From Aureibaculum luteum (GTDB lineage: Bacteria > Bacteroidota > Bacteroidia > Flavobacteriales > Flavobacteriaceae): 64,000 nucleotides of DNA. The notes under the pieces were generated by a model. It made no database searches, had not been told where the DNA came from, and saw only the letters and a list, made by a program, of their open reading frames with translations. Position 1 is the first letter of the stretch, and the number at the start of each line of letters is the position of its first letter. The DNA is taken from positions 62,001-126,000 of the forward strand of contig NZ_QRGD01000008.1 in the NCBI RefSeq assembly GCF_003449015.1, read 5' to 3'. Positions 9,821 to 19,824 of the stretch are shown piece by piece. The position numbers were made by a program, and so were the translations under genes.

Positions 9821-9834
9821 ATTTTTAGTATAGA

Positions 9835-9866
9835 AAAGGCCTTAATACAATGGTGTTAAGGCCTTT
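9835..9866. terminator. Bidirectional terminator between convergent genes
   Basis: Arms AAAGGCCTTAA (9835-9845) and TTAAGGCCTTT (9856-9866) pair perfectly, and the inner bases extend the stem to a 4-base loop. It lies midway between the stops of the convergent MORN-repeat and FAS1 genes and can serve both. Confidence 0.85.
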
Positions 9867-9893
9867 AAACTAACTAACCAACCAAACTATATT

Positions 9894-10874
9894 TTAATTT
9901 AATGGAGGTAATATCACTTTGTCTATTACGTGTATTACGCCGTTAGCAGCTTGAACATCCACAGCCACTATATTACTTACTCTATCGTTAGCATCTGTTA
10001 ATGTAGCACCTCCAGTAACGTTTGCAGTTATATTTCCACCAAGAGTTCCAACAGTCATATTATCTGTTAAAGCTGAGGATAAAACATTTGCACCCGCTAC
10101 AACATGATGTTGTAAAGTTGCAGTCAATGTTTCTTCATCTATATCATCCAGTCCTGAAGCTCCTAATTCAGTTAATAAACTTCCAAAAGCATCATTGGTT
10201 GGTGCAAAAACTGTCAAAGGTGCAGGATCTGTTCCATTTGCTGTAGACAACGTGGCTACAAAATCAGGTTGATCTGCTCTTGTTAAAGCAGCAACTAACG
10301 TTGAGAAATTAGGATCTGCAGTTGCAAAAGTTACAATTGTTGGTAAACCAATAACTTCGTCTACTAAATGAACCACTCCATTTTCTAACACATTGTCAGC
10401 AGCAGTAACTTTGGCTCCACCATTTAAAGTAACTCCGCCTTCAGTATTTACATGCATATTTAGATTTCCTGAACCAGGAGATAGTGTAGATAAGGTTTCA
10501 ATATATCCAGTTGATAAACCTGTTGATTTAACAGCACCGCTAACAACATGGTTTAAAAGAATTTGTGATAATACGTCAGTTGGTACGGCATCAATATTTG
10601 CAAAACCGTTAGAAGAAAGAAAGGCTGTAAATGCAGCGTCATTTGGTGCAAAAACTGTAAAAGGTCCAGGTCCGTCAAGTACTGTTGCCAATCCTCCATC
10701 TGCTTTAGTCAATGCTTCAAGTAAAAGTCCGTAATTGGCTTCATTGGCTTGCACAAAATCAGTTATGGTTTTAATTTCTGGTTGTTTAGGATCGTCATCG
10801 TCATCACAAGATACAAATGAGAATACAAGGAATAAGGCTAGAAATGCTGGTAATAATTTTGATAGTTTTTTCAT
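9894..10874 (-). CDS. Lipoprotein with two fasciclin (FAS1) domains
   Basis: I use the ATG at 10874: it gives a lipoprotein signal ending in FVSC, followed by a run of Asp residues, whereas the ATG 15 codons upstream would bury the signal. Two FAS1 domains follow, roughly residues 35-180 and 185-325. Each has the conserved FTVFAPNDAAF-type and VVHLVDEVI/VIHVIDKVI-type motifs at its two ends. FAS1 domains mediate cell-surface or matrix adhesion. The Asp run after the Cys may act as a surface export signal, as acidic residues there do in several Bacteroidota lipoproteins. Confidence 0.9.
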   Translation of the reverse strand: MKKLSKLLPAFLALFLVFSFVSCDDDDDPKQPEIKTITDFVQANEANYGLLLEALTKADGGLATVLDGPGPFTVFAPNDAAFTAFLSSNGFANIDAVPTDVLSQILLNHVVSGAVKSTGLSTGYIETLSTLSPGSGNLNMHVNTEGGVTLNGGAKVTAADNVLENGVVHLVDEVIGLPTIVTFATADPNFSTLVAALTRADQPDFVATLSTANGTDPAPLTVFAPTNDAFGSLLTELGASGLDDIDEETLTATLQHHVVAGANVLSSALTDNMTVGTLGGNITANVTGGATLTDANDRVSNIVAVDVQAANGVIHVIDKVILPPLN

Positions 10875-10897
10875 CGTTTTTATGTTTAAAGTTTCGA

Positions 10898-10905
10898 CAA
10901 ATATA
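10898..10905 (-). promoter_or_regulatory. -7 element TATATTTG of the FAS1 gene
   Basis: A perfect TAnnTTTG match 24 bases upstream of the chosen ATG (10874), inside the longer alternative frame. This supports the shorter start. Confidence 0.5.
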
Positions 10906-11048
10906 TAAATAAATTTCAATACTGTTTAAACATTTTGTAAAAAAGTTAAACAAAATGTGAATTTTAACATTTTTTTAGTAAAAATTGAATTTGTATTTCT
11001 ACAATGCATCTTAATGAATGAGGTGTTTTTTATATCCTTCGCTATGCT

Positions 11049-11056
11049 TATCTTTG
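11049..11056 (+). promoter_or_regulatory. -7 element TATCTTTG of mnmA
   Basis: A perfect TAnnTTTG match 20 bases upstream of the mnmA ATG. There is a T-run but no TTG near -33. Confidence 0.5.
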
Positions 11057-11075
11057 CATTTAAATTGAATTAAAA

Positions 11076-12263
11076 ATGAAAAGAGTCGTAGTAGGACTTT
11101 CAGGAGGTGTAGATTCTAGTGTTGCCGCCTATTTACTGAAAGAACAGGGGTATGAAGTTATTGGCTTATTTATGAAAAATTGGCATGATGATTCGGTTAC
11201 TATATCTAATGAATGTCCATGGTTAGAAGATAGTAATGACGCCATGCTAGTTGCTGAAAAATTAGGAATACCTTTTCAGGTTGTAGATTTGAGTGAAGAA
11301 TATAAGGAACGTATAGTTGATTATATGTTTCGTGAATATGAAATAGGAAGAACGCCAAACCCTGATGTACTGTGTAATAGAGAAATAAAATTTGATGTTT
11401 TTTTAAAAATAGCATTAGAACTAGGTGCTGATTTTGTAGCAACGGGACATTATTGTCGTAAAGGTATTATTGAGAATAATGGTAAAGAAACTTATCAATT
11501 GTTAGCTGGTAAGGATGCTAATAAAGATCAATCTTATTTTTTATGTCAATTATCGCAAGAACAATTGGCTACAACACTTTTTCCTATTGGAGAACTAACG
11601 AAACCTGAAGTTAGACAAATTGCTACTGATTTAGATTTAATTACAGCAGAAAAGAAAGATTCACAAGGCTTATGTTTTATTGGTAAAGTACGTCTACCAG
11701 AATTTTTACAGCAAAAATTACAACCTAAAGAAGGTGTTATTGTTCAAATACCTAATGAAGCTCCAGTTTTTAATAGATCTAAAACTAAATTTGAATCTAA
11801 AGAAGAGGAATTGGCCTATAAAGCTACAAAATATGAATATCATTTAAATGATGGAAAAGTAGTTGGTAAACATCAAGGTGCTCATTATTTTACTAAAGGG
11901 CAACGGAAGGGATTGGCTGTTGGTGGAACTGTAGAACCACTTTTTGTTATAGAAACAGATGTTGACGAAAATATTATTTATACTGGTGAAGGGAAAAACC
12001 ATAAAGGACTCTATAGAAATGTTCTTTTTGTAAATAATGATGAAATTCATTGGGTGCGTGAGGACTTGGTATTAAAGGATGGTCAACAATTACAAGTAAA
12101 GGCTAGAATTAGATATAGGCAAGCGTTGGAAAATGCTACAATATATAAGATGAGTGAAGGACTATATGTGGAATTCGAAAATCAACAATCTGCTATTACT
12201 GAAGGTCAATTTGTGGCCTGGTATCAAGATGATGAGTTGTTAGGTTCTGGAGTAATTTCTTAA
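11076..12263 (+). CDS. mnmA: tRNA-specific 2-thiouridylase MnmA
   Basis: 395 residues. The PP-loop motif SGGVDSS at 9-15 binds ATP. The catalytic cysteines are Cys100 (in [11 protein letters not shown]) and Cys200 (in DSQGLCFIG). The central [17 protein letters not shown] and the C-terminal beta barrel are typical. It adds sulfur to U34 of Lys, Glu and Gln tRNAs in the cytoplasm. The family is usually about 360-370 residues; the extra length is mainly an insert near 235-255. The nitronate monooxygenase-like gene follows nine bases later. Confidence 0.97.
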   Translation: MKRVVVGLSGGVDSSVAAYLLKEQGYEVIGLFMKNWHDDSVTISNECPWLEDSNDAMLVAEKLGIPFQVVDLSEEYKERIVDYMFREYEIGRTPNPDVLCNREIKFDVFLKIALELGADFVATGHYCRKGIIENNGKETYQLLAGKDANKDQSYFLCQLSQEQLATTLFPIGELTKPEVRQIATDLDLITAEKKDSQGLCFIGKVRLPEFLQQKLQPKEGVIVQIPNEAPVFNRSKTKFESKEEELAYKATKYEYHLNDGKVVGKHQGAHYFTKGQRKGLAVGGTVEPLFVIETDVDENIIYTGEGKNHKGLYRNVLFVNNDEIHWVREDLVLKDGQQLQVKARIRYRQALENATIYKMSEGLYVEFENQQSAITEGQFVAWYQDDELLGSGVIS

Positions 12264-12272
12264 ATTAAATCA

Positions 12273-13220
12273 ATGTTAGAAAATAATAAAATCACAAAAT
12301 TATTCAACATAGAATATCCATTAATCCAAGCAGGAATGGTATGGGCTAGTGGATGGAGATTAGCATCAGCGGTGAGTAATGCTGGTGGACTCGGATTGAT
12401 AGGAGCTGGATCTATGTATCCCGATGTATTAAAGGAACACATTCAAAAGTGTAAAAAAGCAACTGATAAGCCCTTTGGTGTAAATGTGCCCATGTTATAT
12501 CCTAACATAAAAGAACTACTTCAAATTATAATTGACGAAGAAGTTAAAATAGTTTTTACATCTGCGGGTAATCCAAAGACGTATACTTCTTTTCTAAAAG
12601 AAAATGGTATTACTGTAGTGCATGTTGTCAGTTCTTTGAAATTTGCTTTAAAGGCTCAAGAGGCTGGTGTTGATGCTATTGTAGCTGAAGGTTTTGAAGC
12701 AGGTGGACATAATGGTCGTGATGAGACTACTACATTTACGCTAATCCCCATGGTAAAAGAAAAAATAAAGATTCCTCTTATTGCTGCTGGTGGAATAGCC
12801 ACTGGAAGAGGAATGTTAGCCGCTATGGTATTGGGTGCAGATGCTGTTCAAATAGGGAGTAGGTTTGTGGCTAGTGAAGAGGGCTCTTCGCATATTAATT
12901 TTAAACAAAAAGTAGTAGAGGCCAAGGAAGGAGATACGCAGTTGACGTTAAAAGAACTAGCTCCCGTTCGTTTGTTAAAGAATAAGTTTTTTAATGATGT
13001 TCAAGATTTGTATAAAAAGAATCCTACAATCGATGACTTAAAAAGTTTATTAGGTAGAGCCAGAGCCAAAAAAGGCATGTTTGAAGGTGATTTAGAAGAA
13101 GGTGAATTAGAAATAGGTCAAATAGCAGGTTTAATCCATACCATAAAACCAGCTTCTGAAATTGTTAATGAAATTATGTCAGATTTTGAAATTGCAAGAA
13201 AAGAAATGGCATCCTATTAA
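12273..13220 (+). CDS. Nitronate monooxygenase / FabK-like flavoprotein
   Basis: 315 residues of the 2-nitropropane dioxygenase family. FMN-binding TIM-barrel motifs include NAGGLGLIGAGSM (about 34-46), AEGFEAGGHNG (about 138-148), IAAGGIATGRGM and GADAVQIGSRF. Family members are either nitronate monooxygenases or the FabK enoyl-ACP reductase; the sequence alone does not decide. It is translated nine bases after mnmA, so the two share a transcript. Confidence 0.85.
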   Translation: MLENNKITKLFNIEYPLIQAGMVWASGWRLASAVSNAGGLGLIGAGSMYPDVLKEHIQKCKKATDKPFGVNVPMLYPNIKELLQIIIDEEVKIVFTSAGNPKTYTSFLKENGITVVHVVSSLKFALKAQEAGVDAIVAEGFEAGGHNGRDETTTFTLIPMVKEKIKIPLIAAGGIATGRGMLAAMVLGADAVQIGSRFVASEEGSSHINFKQKVVEAKEGDTQLTLKELAPVRLLKNKFFNDVQDLYKKNPTIDDLKSLLGRARAKKGMFEGDLEEGELEIGQIAGLIHTIKPASEIVNEIMSDFEIARKEMASY

Positions 13221-13268
13221 ATGGAATAACCTCTATAACAGAGAGCAATATCAAATCTTTTAAATTGA

Positions 13269-14207
13269 TTACTTAGGTATATCTATATAATAAACTTTAC
13301 GTGATTTATTATTCAATTTATTTTCACGTAACCATGGGTTTAAAATTTTCAATTCCCTGTAAGTTGTATTATGCTCTTTAGCGAATTGTGCTAAATTCGA
13401 AATAGCTGTATCCACTTTGATTGTAGTATGCTCAGGATAGGTATATAAATCAGACTCATCAAATTGAAAACCATATTTTTTAGGATTGCTTAAGATATAC
13501 TTTGCTGCTAAAATTCTAGGTAAATAACGTTCTGTATTAGGGCCTGATAGTAAATCATAATAACTATCAACCATTTGCTCCCTTAAGTATTTATTAATAT
13601 TTCCTTTACCCGAATGATACGTTGCGGCAGCTAAAGCCCATGTACCAAAAGTTTTTTTAGCGTCTATTAAGTAATCACAAGCTGCACGAGTCGTTTTTTC
13701 TAAATGATAACGTTCGTCAACATTACTGTTTACTTCCAAGCCATTTTCTCTTGCTGCACCACTTAATTGTTGCCAAAAGCCTTTTGCTCCGGCAGGTGAG
13801 GTTACATTCATCAAATTACTTTCAATAACCGCTATATATTTAAAATCGTCTGGTAAACCTTTTTCTTTTAAAATGGGTTCTATGATTGGAAAGTATTTAT
13901 TTGCACGTTTAATCCATAATAGACCATTCGATTGCCAATAGGTATTCACTAAAAATTCTCTATCGACATCTTCCTTAATGTAATCTTTCTCCAAAGGAAC
14001 TCTTTCGCCAGCAAACTCTAGATTTTCTGGAATTTTTATTGCTTTGATATTATAAGAATCACTTGTTATTTTATCGTGCTCGACAGTAACTTCAGTTGTA
14101 TCTGTATTTTCATATTCAGTTACACTGTCTTGCTGTGCAGCATTTATTAAAACACCACTTAAAATAATAACACTTAATATAACTAGTATGCGAAGAGGCT
14201 TATTCAT
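13269..14207 (-). CDS. Lytic murein transglycosylase (MltD-like) with LysM
   Basis: 312 residues: a membrane segment at the N-terminus (about 5-24), a GH23 lysozyme-like domain (about 100-225) with the catalytic Glu in AVIESNLMN and the GAKGFWQQ and AAATYHSGKGNI motifs, then one LysM-like repeat (about 260-312, NLAQFAKEHNTTYRELKILNP). It cleaves peptidoglycan with formation of 1,6-anhydro-muramic ends in the periplasm. It runs in the same direction as rfbC, whose stop region borders its start. Confidence 0.9.
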   Translation of the reverse strand: MNKPLRILVILSVIILSGVLINAAQQDSVTEYENTDTTEVTVEHDKITSDSYNIKAIKIPENLEFAGERVPLEKDYIKEDVDREFLVNTYWQSNGLLWIKRANKYFPIIEPILKEKGLPDDFKYIAVIESNLMNVTSPAGAKGFWQQLSGAARENGLEVNSNVDERYHLEKTTRAACDYLIDAKKTFGTWALAAATYHSGKGNINKYLREQMVDSYYDLLSGPNTERYLPRILAAKYILSNPKKYGFQFDESDLYTYPEHTTIKVDTAISNLAQFAKEHNTTYRELKILNPWLRENKLNNKSRKVYYIDIPK

Positions 14208-14221
14208 AATATTGGGGATTG

Positions 14222-14761
14222 TTAAAAGGGTGATACAAAATTAGCGAAATTTTCTGCAATTTTATCCTTTTCAGAAATAATTGGCATTTTAATTTGCCAA
14301 TCTATATTTAACGTGCTATCGTTCCATAAAATTGCTTTTTCAGAGGCTTTATTATAGTAATCTGAACATTTATAACTAAATATGGTATTGTCTTCGAGTA
14401 CTGAAAAACCATGAGCAAATCCTTTAGGTACATATAGTTGTGTCTTGTTTTTATTCGATAATACTTGCTTAAAATGTTGTCCATAGGTCTGCGAATCTTT
14501 TCTTAAGTCAACAACAACATCTAAAACACTTCCCGTAATTACACGAACGAGTTTAGATTGTGCAAATGGTGGAGCTTGAAAATGCAAACCTCTAAGTACT
14601 CCTTTATGTGATAGAGATTCGTTGTCTTGTACAAATTCATCATTAACTAAATTTTCCAGATTTCTTTTGTTGTAACTTTCTGAAAAGTAACCTCTTTCAT
14701 CTGTAAAAACATTAGGTGTAATAATTAGTAAATCTTTGATAAATGTTTTTTCAATCTTCAT
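14222..14761 (-). CDS. rfbC: dTDP-4-dehydrorhamnose 3,5-epimerase
   Basis: 179 residues. The cupin fold shows the family signatures FSESYN, VLRGLHFQ (catalytic His), VVDLRKDSQTYG and YVPKGFAHGFSVL, with the active Tyr in FSYKCSDYYN. It epimerises dTDP-4-keto-6-deoxyglucose at C3 and C5 on the way to dTDP-L-rhamnose for surface polysaccharides. The other rfb genes are not in the window. It lies 14 bases upstream of the transglycosylase gene. Confidence 0.95.
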   Translation of the reverse strand: MKIEKTFIKDLLIITPNVFTDERGYFSESYNKRNLENLVNDEFVQDNESLSHKGVLRGLHFQAPPFAQSKLVRVITGSVLDVVVDLRKDSQTYGQHFKQVLSNKNKTQLYVPKGFAHGFSVLEDNTIFSYKCSDYYNKASEKAILWNDSTLNIDWQIKMPIISEKDKIAENFANFVSPF

Positions 14762-14855
14762 AAGTATAGTTCGACTTCTTAAATTTAAGGTTTATTCTTT
14801 TAAAATAGAGTATTGTTTTTTATTTCAAGTAGGGAATAATGTTGCGTTAAAGATA

Positions 14856-15512
14856 CTAAATTACTTCTAGCAATAACTTAGAAATAGGTCTTGCCTTATT
14901 TATGATCATAGAATGCGTACCTCCTTTTATAACTTTACAACCTTTGACATGTTTAATGGGAAATACACTATCATTATTACCATGAATATGAATTATGTTG
15001 GGTAATGGTATTTCCTGAGACCAGTTTAATACGTTATGAATTGCCCAAGGTAGATAATTATCATCTCGCATGGAGAGGTATTTTTTATAAAGTTCTGCAC
15101 GCTTTTTTATAGTATCACCAAAGGCATACTTTGCTAAGCTTTCAATATTGGTAACAGCCTTTACAGGAAAGAGTTTATATGCTTTTGTTATTTTAGCTAA
15201 TTTTAAACGTTTAGGAATTTCATCTTTACATTTTACACTTGAAATTATAATAACTTTTTCTGTTGTAATAAGCTTACTCATTTCTTGAACAACAACACCA
15301 CCAAAAGATACTCCCAGTAAAATAGGGTTTTTATGTGTAATTCGATCACACATTCTTTTTGCATAATGTTGAATGTTTTCTTCTTTTGTATCAGGTATTA
15401 ACCAATCTAAATGATGAATTTCATAGTGTTCTTTAGGTAGTTTTATGTATTCAAAAATCTCTGGACTAGCCGCTAAACCTGGCACAAAATAGAGGTGCTT
15501 TTTTTCTATCAT
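14856..15512 (-). CDS. Small alpha/beta hydrolase
   Basis: 218 residues. The N-terminal VPGLAASPEIF and the nucleophile elbow GVSFGG (Ser near 68) mark an alpha/beta hydrolase. HIHGNNDSVFP supplies the Asp and KGGTHSMI the His. It overlaps the mtaB stop by four bases (ATGA), so it is translationally coupled to the tRNA modification gene. The substrate is unknown. Confidence 0.85.
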   Translation of the reverse strand: MIEKKHLYFVPGLAASPEIFEYIKLPKEHYEIHHLDWLIPDTKEENIQHYAKRMCDRITHKNPILLGVSFGGVVVQEMSKLITTEKVIIISSVKCKDEIPKRLKLAKITKAYKLFPVKAVTNIESLAKYAFGDTIKKRAELYKKYLSMRDDNYLPWAIHNVLNWSQEIPLPNIIHIHGNNDSVFPIKHVKGCKVIKGGTHSMIINKARPISKLLLEVI

Positions 15513-16846
15513 GCTACAAAATCAGGTTGTTTTACAAAATCAAATTTAACAATTCCATCTTCATCAATTTCTCTTAATTTAATAGGATGGAGGGTGTTTA
15601 CCAATTCAGGATTCCATGGTGTTTTTACTTTAACGTAATTTTCTGTAAAACCATGAATGTAACCTTCTTTGTTTTCGTTTTCAAACAATACTATTAAATC
15701 ATTTCCTAATTGACTTTCGTAAAAGGCTCTACGTTTTTTAACGGATAAACCTCTCAGCATTTTACTACGTTTATGACGTACATTTTTTGGGACAACTTGA
15801 TCCATTAAAACAGCTTCCGTATTTGGACGTTCAGAGTACGTAAAAACGTGTAAATAAGATATGTCTAGTTCATTTAAATAATTATATGTTTCTAAAAAAT
15901 GTGCATCAGTTTCTCCAGGAAAGCCTACAATAACATCAACTCCAATACAGGCATTGGGCATTGTTTCTTTAATTTGTCTAACTCTGTTTGTATACGTATT
16001 ACTTAAATAACGACGTTTCATTCTCTTCAATAAATCATCGCTACCACTTTGCAAGGGTATATGAAAGTGAGGTACAAAAGTTTTTGAATTCGCTACAAAG
16101 TCAATCGTTTTGTCTTTTAGCAAATTAGGCTCAATAGAAGAAATACGTAAACGATGTATGCCTACAACATCTTCTAAGGCTTGCACGAGTTCGAAAAAAG
16201 TATGTTCGTGTTTTTTGTTACCAAATTCACCTTTACCATAATCGCCAATATTTACCCCAGTTAATACAATTTCTTTAATACCGCGTTCAGAAATTTCTTT
16301 TGCATTTTGCAAAACATTTTCTAAGGTATCACTTCTAGAAATGCCACGAGCTAAAGGAATCGTACAATAGGTACATTTATAGTCGCAACCATCTTGAACT
16401 TTTAAAAAGGCACGTGTTCTATCGCCAATAGAGTAGGAGCCTTCATAGAAATTAGCATCTGAAATTTCACATGAATGAACTTCTCCTTTGTCATTTTTTG
16501 AGAGATCATTTATATAATCAGTAACATTGAATTTTTCAGTAGCACCCAAAACCAAATCAACCCCATCTACTTTTGCTAGTTCCTCTGGTTTTAATTGGGC
16601 GTAACATCCAATAGCAATTAGAAAAGCCTGATCATTCTGTTTTAGAGCTGATTTTACGATAGTTTTAAATCGTTTATCTGCGTTATCAGTCACTGAACAG
16701 GTATTAATCACATATATATCTGCTTTTTCACTAAAGTCTACCCGTGTAAATCCCTTGTCTTGAAAACCTCTAGCAATTGTTGAGGTTTCAGAAAAATTTA
16801 ATTTACATCCGAGTGTATAAAAAGCGACTTTTTGTTGTATAGGCAT
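15509..16846 (-). CDS. mtaB: tRNA t6A37 methylthiotransferase MtaB
   Basis: 445 residues with the three-part methylthiotransferase layout. The N-terminal UPF0004 domain has Cys14, Cys50 and Cys81 for the auxiliary 4Fe-4S cluster. The radical-SAM domain has the CxxxCxxC motif at Cys154, Cys158 and Cys161. The C-terminus is TRAM-like. The MtaB branch (rather than RimO or MiaB) is suggested by the GCKLNFSET N-terminus. It converts t6A37 to ms2t6A in ANN-reading tRNAs. Confidence 0.93.
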   Translation of the reverse strand: MPIQQKVAFYTLGCKLNFSETSTIARGFQDKGFTRVDFSEKADIYVINTCSVTDNADKRFKTIVKSALKQNDQAFLIAIGCYAQLKPEELAKVDGVDLVLGATEKFNVTDYINDLSKNDKGEVHSCEISDANFYEGSYSIGDRTRAFLKVQDGCDYKCTYCTIPLARGISRSDTLENVLQNAKEISERGIKEIVLTGVNIGDYGKGEFGNKKHEHTFFELVQALEDVVGIHRLRISSIEPNLLKDKTIDFVANSKTFVPHFHIPLQSGSDDLLKRMKRRYLSNTYTNRVRQIKETMPNACIGVDVIVGFPGETDAHFLETYNYLNELDISYLHVFTYSERPNTEAVLMDQVVPKNVRHKRSKMLRGLSVKKRRAFYESQLGNDLIVLFENENKEGYIHGFTENYVKVKTPWNPELVNTLHPIKLREIDEDGIVKFDFVKQPDFVA

Positions 16847-16866
16847 ACCATTACTTTGATAAAATG

Positions 16867-16874
16867 CAAAAGTA
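16867..16874 (-). promoter_or_regulatory. -7 element TACTTTTG of mtaB
   Basis: A perfect TAnnTTTG match 21 bases upstream of the mtaB ATG; no clear -33 TTG. Confidence 0.45.
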
Positions 16875-16970
16875 CAAAAAGTTTAATAGTGAGTTTCTTT
16901 TAATGAAAGAAAACTCAGTTTGATTTTTATAGCATTCATTTTATCTCATACATATATAAAATAGTTACGT

Positions 16971-18047
16971 TTACTGATATACACGTACATAATCAACTTC
17001 CATGGTTGATGTAATAAAATCGGGATCAATAGTACCTCCTAAATTACCACCTACAGCAACATTCAAAATAATAAATTGTTTTTCTGAAAATGGCCATGTC
17101 TGATTGTTTTTTGTACTTGGATTATAGGTGTAATATTCTACATCATCCAATAAAAAAGTAATACTTTCTTCTGTCCAAACCATTGAGTAGATATGAAACT
17201 CAGTAGTTTCATTCGTTATCGTGTTTGCTTTATAATTAACTGTTGCTCCTGAGCTAGAAGCGGTGTGTAGTGCACTTGAAATATGTCCCGGATTATTTCC
17301 TACATATTCCATAATATCAATTTCACCACAAGTAGGCCAGCCGACTGTATTTATATTGGCTCCGAGCATCCAAATTGCAGGCCAGAGACCGCCACCGGCA
17401 GGTAATTTAGCTTTTACATCAATTCTTCCATACGTAAATTCAAACTTACCAGCAGTCAATAGTCGTGCTGAGGTATATTGAAAACCTTCATACGATTCTT
17501 TCTTAGCTGTAATTTTTAAAAGTCCATTTTCGACTTGTGCATTATCCAAACGATCTGTATAGTATTCAGATTCGCTATTACCCCATCCATTATCGCCATT
17601 ACCAATATTATAGCCCCAATTAGAACCATTTGGAGCACCATCTTGGTCAAACTCATCTTGCCATACTAAGGCTAACACATCATTTACATAGACTTTAAAG
17701 GTAGATGTTGTACTCGTAAATCCACTAGCGTTGTAAGCAGAAACTATAATAGTATGGTCATTTGTTCCTTTTTTAGTAAAGGTATAGCTAAATGTGTTTT
17801 GAGTTAAATCTAAGGTTTCATTATTTATCAATACTTTATAAGAAGTCGCATTTGTGGCATTAATAGTGAAGTTTACTATTCCGCTACCATCTCCATTTGG
17901 ATTTTCGTTGTCTACTCCAGTTATATTTCCGATAATTGAAAGGTTAGATGGTTTTGTAGTTGCAGGTTCGTCGTTATCACTGTCACTACTACATGATAAA
18001 ATTGCTATTGATAAGAATACGAACAATAATGACTTTATTTTATACAT
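16971..18047 (-). CDS. GH16 endo-beta-1,3-glucanase (laminarinase type) lipoprotein
   Basis: 358 residues. The lipoprotein signal ends in ILSC (Cys about 19). A PKD-like beta domain spans about 35-125, and a GH16 domain about 128-358. The catalytic motif is GEIDIMEYVG with both active Glu residues, and WPAIWMLG precedes it. GH16 enzymes of this type hydrolyse beta-1,3 or mixed beta-1,3/1,4 glucans. It is the last gene of the glucan locus, six bases after the GH5 gene, and should sit on the outer membrane as a lipoprotein. Confidence 0.92.
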   Translation of the reverse strand: MYKIKSLLFVFLSIAILSCSSDSDNDEPATTKPSNLSIIGNITGVDNENPNGDGSGIVNFTINATNATSYKVLINNETLDLTQNTFSYTFTKKGTNDHTIIVSAYNASGFTSTTSTFKVYVNDVLALVWQDEFDQDGAPNGSNWGYNIGNGDNGWGNSESEYYTDRLDNAQVENGLLKITAKKESYEGFQYTSARLLTAGKFEFTYGRIDVKAKLPAGGGLWPAIWMLGANINTVGWPTCGEIDIMEYVGNNPGHISSALHTASSSGATVNYKANTITNETTEFHIYSMVWTEESITFLLDDVEYYTYNPSTKNNQTWPFSEKQFIILNVAVGGNLGGTIDPDFITSTMEVDYVRVYQ

Positions 18048-18053
18048 GGAATT

Positions 18054-19796
18054 TTATTTTTTTATTTTAAATTCTAAATAATTTAAAGCAATGCCGCCCT
18101 TGTCAAAAACTACTTTAAGTTTGTTTTCTCCTTTTACTAATTTTACATCCTTAAAAGTTACGATTTTATAAATTGCACTTTTGTCAGTTGTATTCGTAAG
18201 TAGTAATGGTTTTGAGATGTGCTTTTTTTCGTTTTCTAAATGAATTATAGCTTCCTTAATAGTACTTGAATATCGAATTAATATGTCGTAAGAACCTTTC
18301 TCTATAGCGTTAACAGTATATTGTAACCATTCTCCATCTTGAATGTCAAAAACCTCATATCCATTTGAATTATCATCTTTACAAAGTTGGATATCAACAC
18401 CATCATTCCGCATTTTTTTTCCTTTATTCCATGGACCTTGAATTCCTGTATCTGTTTTATAGTTAATAAAATCTTCGTCTTGATATGCATAACCGTTTGT
18501 TCCCAAATCATATTCCGTAGCATATACAATTCCAGGAACAGTATGTTTTTTAAAAGGGATCGTAGTGTTTGTCATTACTTGTCTGAACATGGCGTCAATT
18601 ACATCGGGTTTTATTGTAACATTTTCCATGTTGTAATTTTCGGCCAATTGCATTAAAGCATTAAAAGCAAACGCTTCAGAAGGTTTCTCACCGCCATCTT
18701 TCCAATAATTTTTAATAATTTCAAAATCAGGATTCATAGTGACGGATGTCACACCAGCTATATTATCTACTTTTTTCATTGGCCAAAATGCCCAACCAAT
18801 ATTATTTTTTTCCACTAAGCTAATGGCATCTTTAAACCAAACGTTAGAATTTTCTCCACTTTCACCAAGCCAAATAGGGATATTGTACTGCTTGCGATAA
18901 TCTAACATTTGTTGAATAGAACCTAGTGTGTTATAATTCCAGTATTTATGAAAGCTTAATACCATGTTGTCATCCCAAACAGGTAAAACACCTTCGTAAT
19001 TATTTCCCCAACAATTACCTTCGATAAAAATTATATGATTGTTATCAACTTCTCTGATTGCTTTGGTAGTAGCAACCATTAACTTTCTTAAAGGAGCATT
19101 TGATGTTTCGTCACAGCCATTTTTATTTTGGCCTGTAAAACCCCAATTAGGCTCATTAATAATGTCGTAACCAGCAACCCATGGTTCATCTTTATAGCGA
19201 TTTGCTAATTTTCGCCATAAAGCAATCATTTTTTTCTGATTGGCATCACTTTCCCAAAGTGAAGGTTTTGAAGTGTCATAATCTGAAATATTGGCATCTT
19301 TACCTTGACCTCCAGGTGCCGCATGTAAATCTAAAATAAGATAGATTTTATTTTCTTTACACCATTCGAGTACATCATCAGTCATTTTAAATCCTTTCTC
19401 TATCCACGTAATTTCATCAGTTGTTTCATCTTCGATAGGAGGTGTGTATAAGTTATAATGCATAGGTAATCTAACAGAGTTAAAGCCCCATGCCGCAAGA
19501 GAATCTATATCTCTTTTAGTAATACCATTCGCTAAATAGGCATCGTAAAATATCTTTGTCTTTTCTTCCCCAATGAGATCAATAATTTTTTCTTTGATAA
19601 CATGTTGTGGGCCGGCATAGGCTCCCGTTTGCAACATATAACCTTCTTGAACCATCCATCCACCAAGACCTAAACCTCTAAGCAATATGTTGTTTCCATC
19701 TTTATCAACAATGTTTTGTCCATCGCGATGCAAAAAGCTTTGAGATGTAGCAACATGAAACATTACTAAAAACAAAAATAAGACTAAGTTTTTCAT
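18054..19796 (-). CDS. GH5-family glucanase with C-terminal CBM6-like domain
   Basis: 580 residues with a signal peptide (1-18) and no lipobox. The GH5-type catalytic domain covers about 25-390; the acid/base Glu is in YDIINEPNWG and the nucleophile Glu in WLGESGENS. The N-terminal GLGLGGWMVQEGYM is also typical. The C-terminal 150 residues (EVFDIQDGEWLQYTV, YDILIRYSS) resemble a CBM6 beta-sandwich. Likely substrate: an oligo- or polysaccharide with beta-1,3/1,6-glucose links, inferred from the GH16 and GH30 neighbours. It sits between GH30 and GH16 in one operon. Confidence 0.88.
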   Translation of the reverse strand: MKNLVLFLFLVMFHVATSQSFLHRDGQNIVDKDGNNILLRGLGLGGWMVQEGYMLQTGAYAGPQHVIKEKIIDLIGEEKTKIFYDAYLANGITKRDIDSLAAWGFNSVRLPMHYNLYTPPIEDETTDEITWIEKGFKMTDDVLEWCKENKIYLILDLHAAPGGQGKDANISDYDTSKPSLWESDANQKKMIALWRKLANRYKDEPWVAGYDIINEPNWGFTGQNKNGCDETSNAPLRKLMVATTKAIREVDNNHIIFIEGNCWGNNYEGVLPVWDDNMVLSFHKYWNYNTLGSIQQMLDYRKQYNIPIWLGESGENSNVWFKDAISLVEKNNIGWAFWPMKKVDNIAGVTSVTMNPDFEIIKNYWKDGGEKPSEAFAFNALMQLAENYNMENVTIKPDVIDAMFRQVMTNTTIPFKKHTVPGIVYATEYDLGTNGYAYQDEDFINYKTDTGIQGPWNKGKKMRNDGVDIQLCKDDNSNGYEVFDIQDGEWLQYTVNAIEKGSYDILIRYSSTIKEAIIHLENEKKHISKPLLLTNTTDKSAIYKIVTFKDVKLVKGENKLKVVFDKGGIALNYLEFKIKK

Positions 19797-19824
19797 TTTG
19801 TAAATAAGATTTTATTTTTGATTA

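Noticed and set aside
10393-10734. 113-codon plus-strand frame inside the FAS1 gene
   Set aside because: Antisense to a clear FAS1-domain gene; composition follows from the repeat codons of the real gene.
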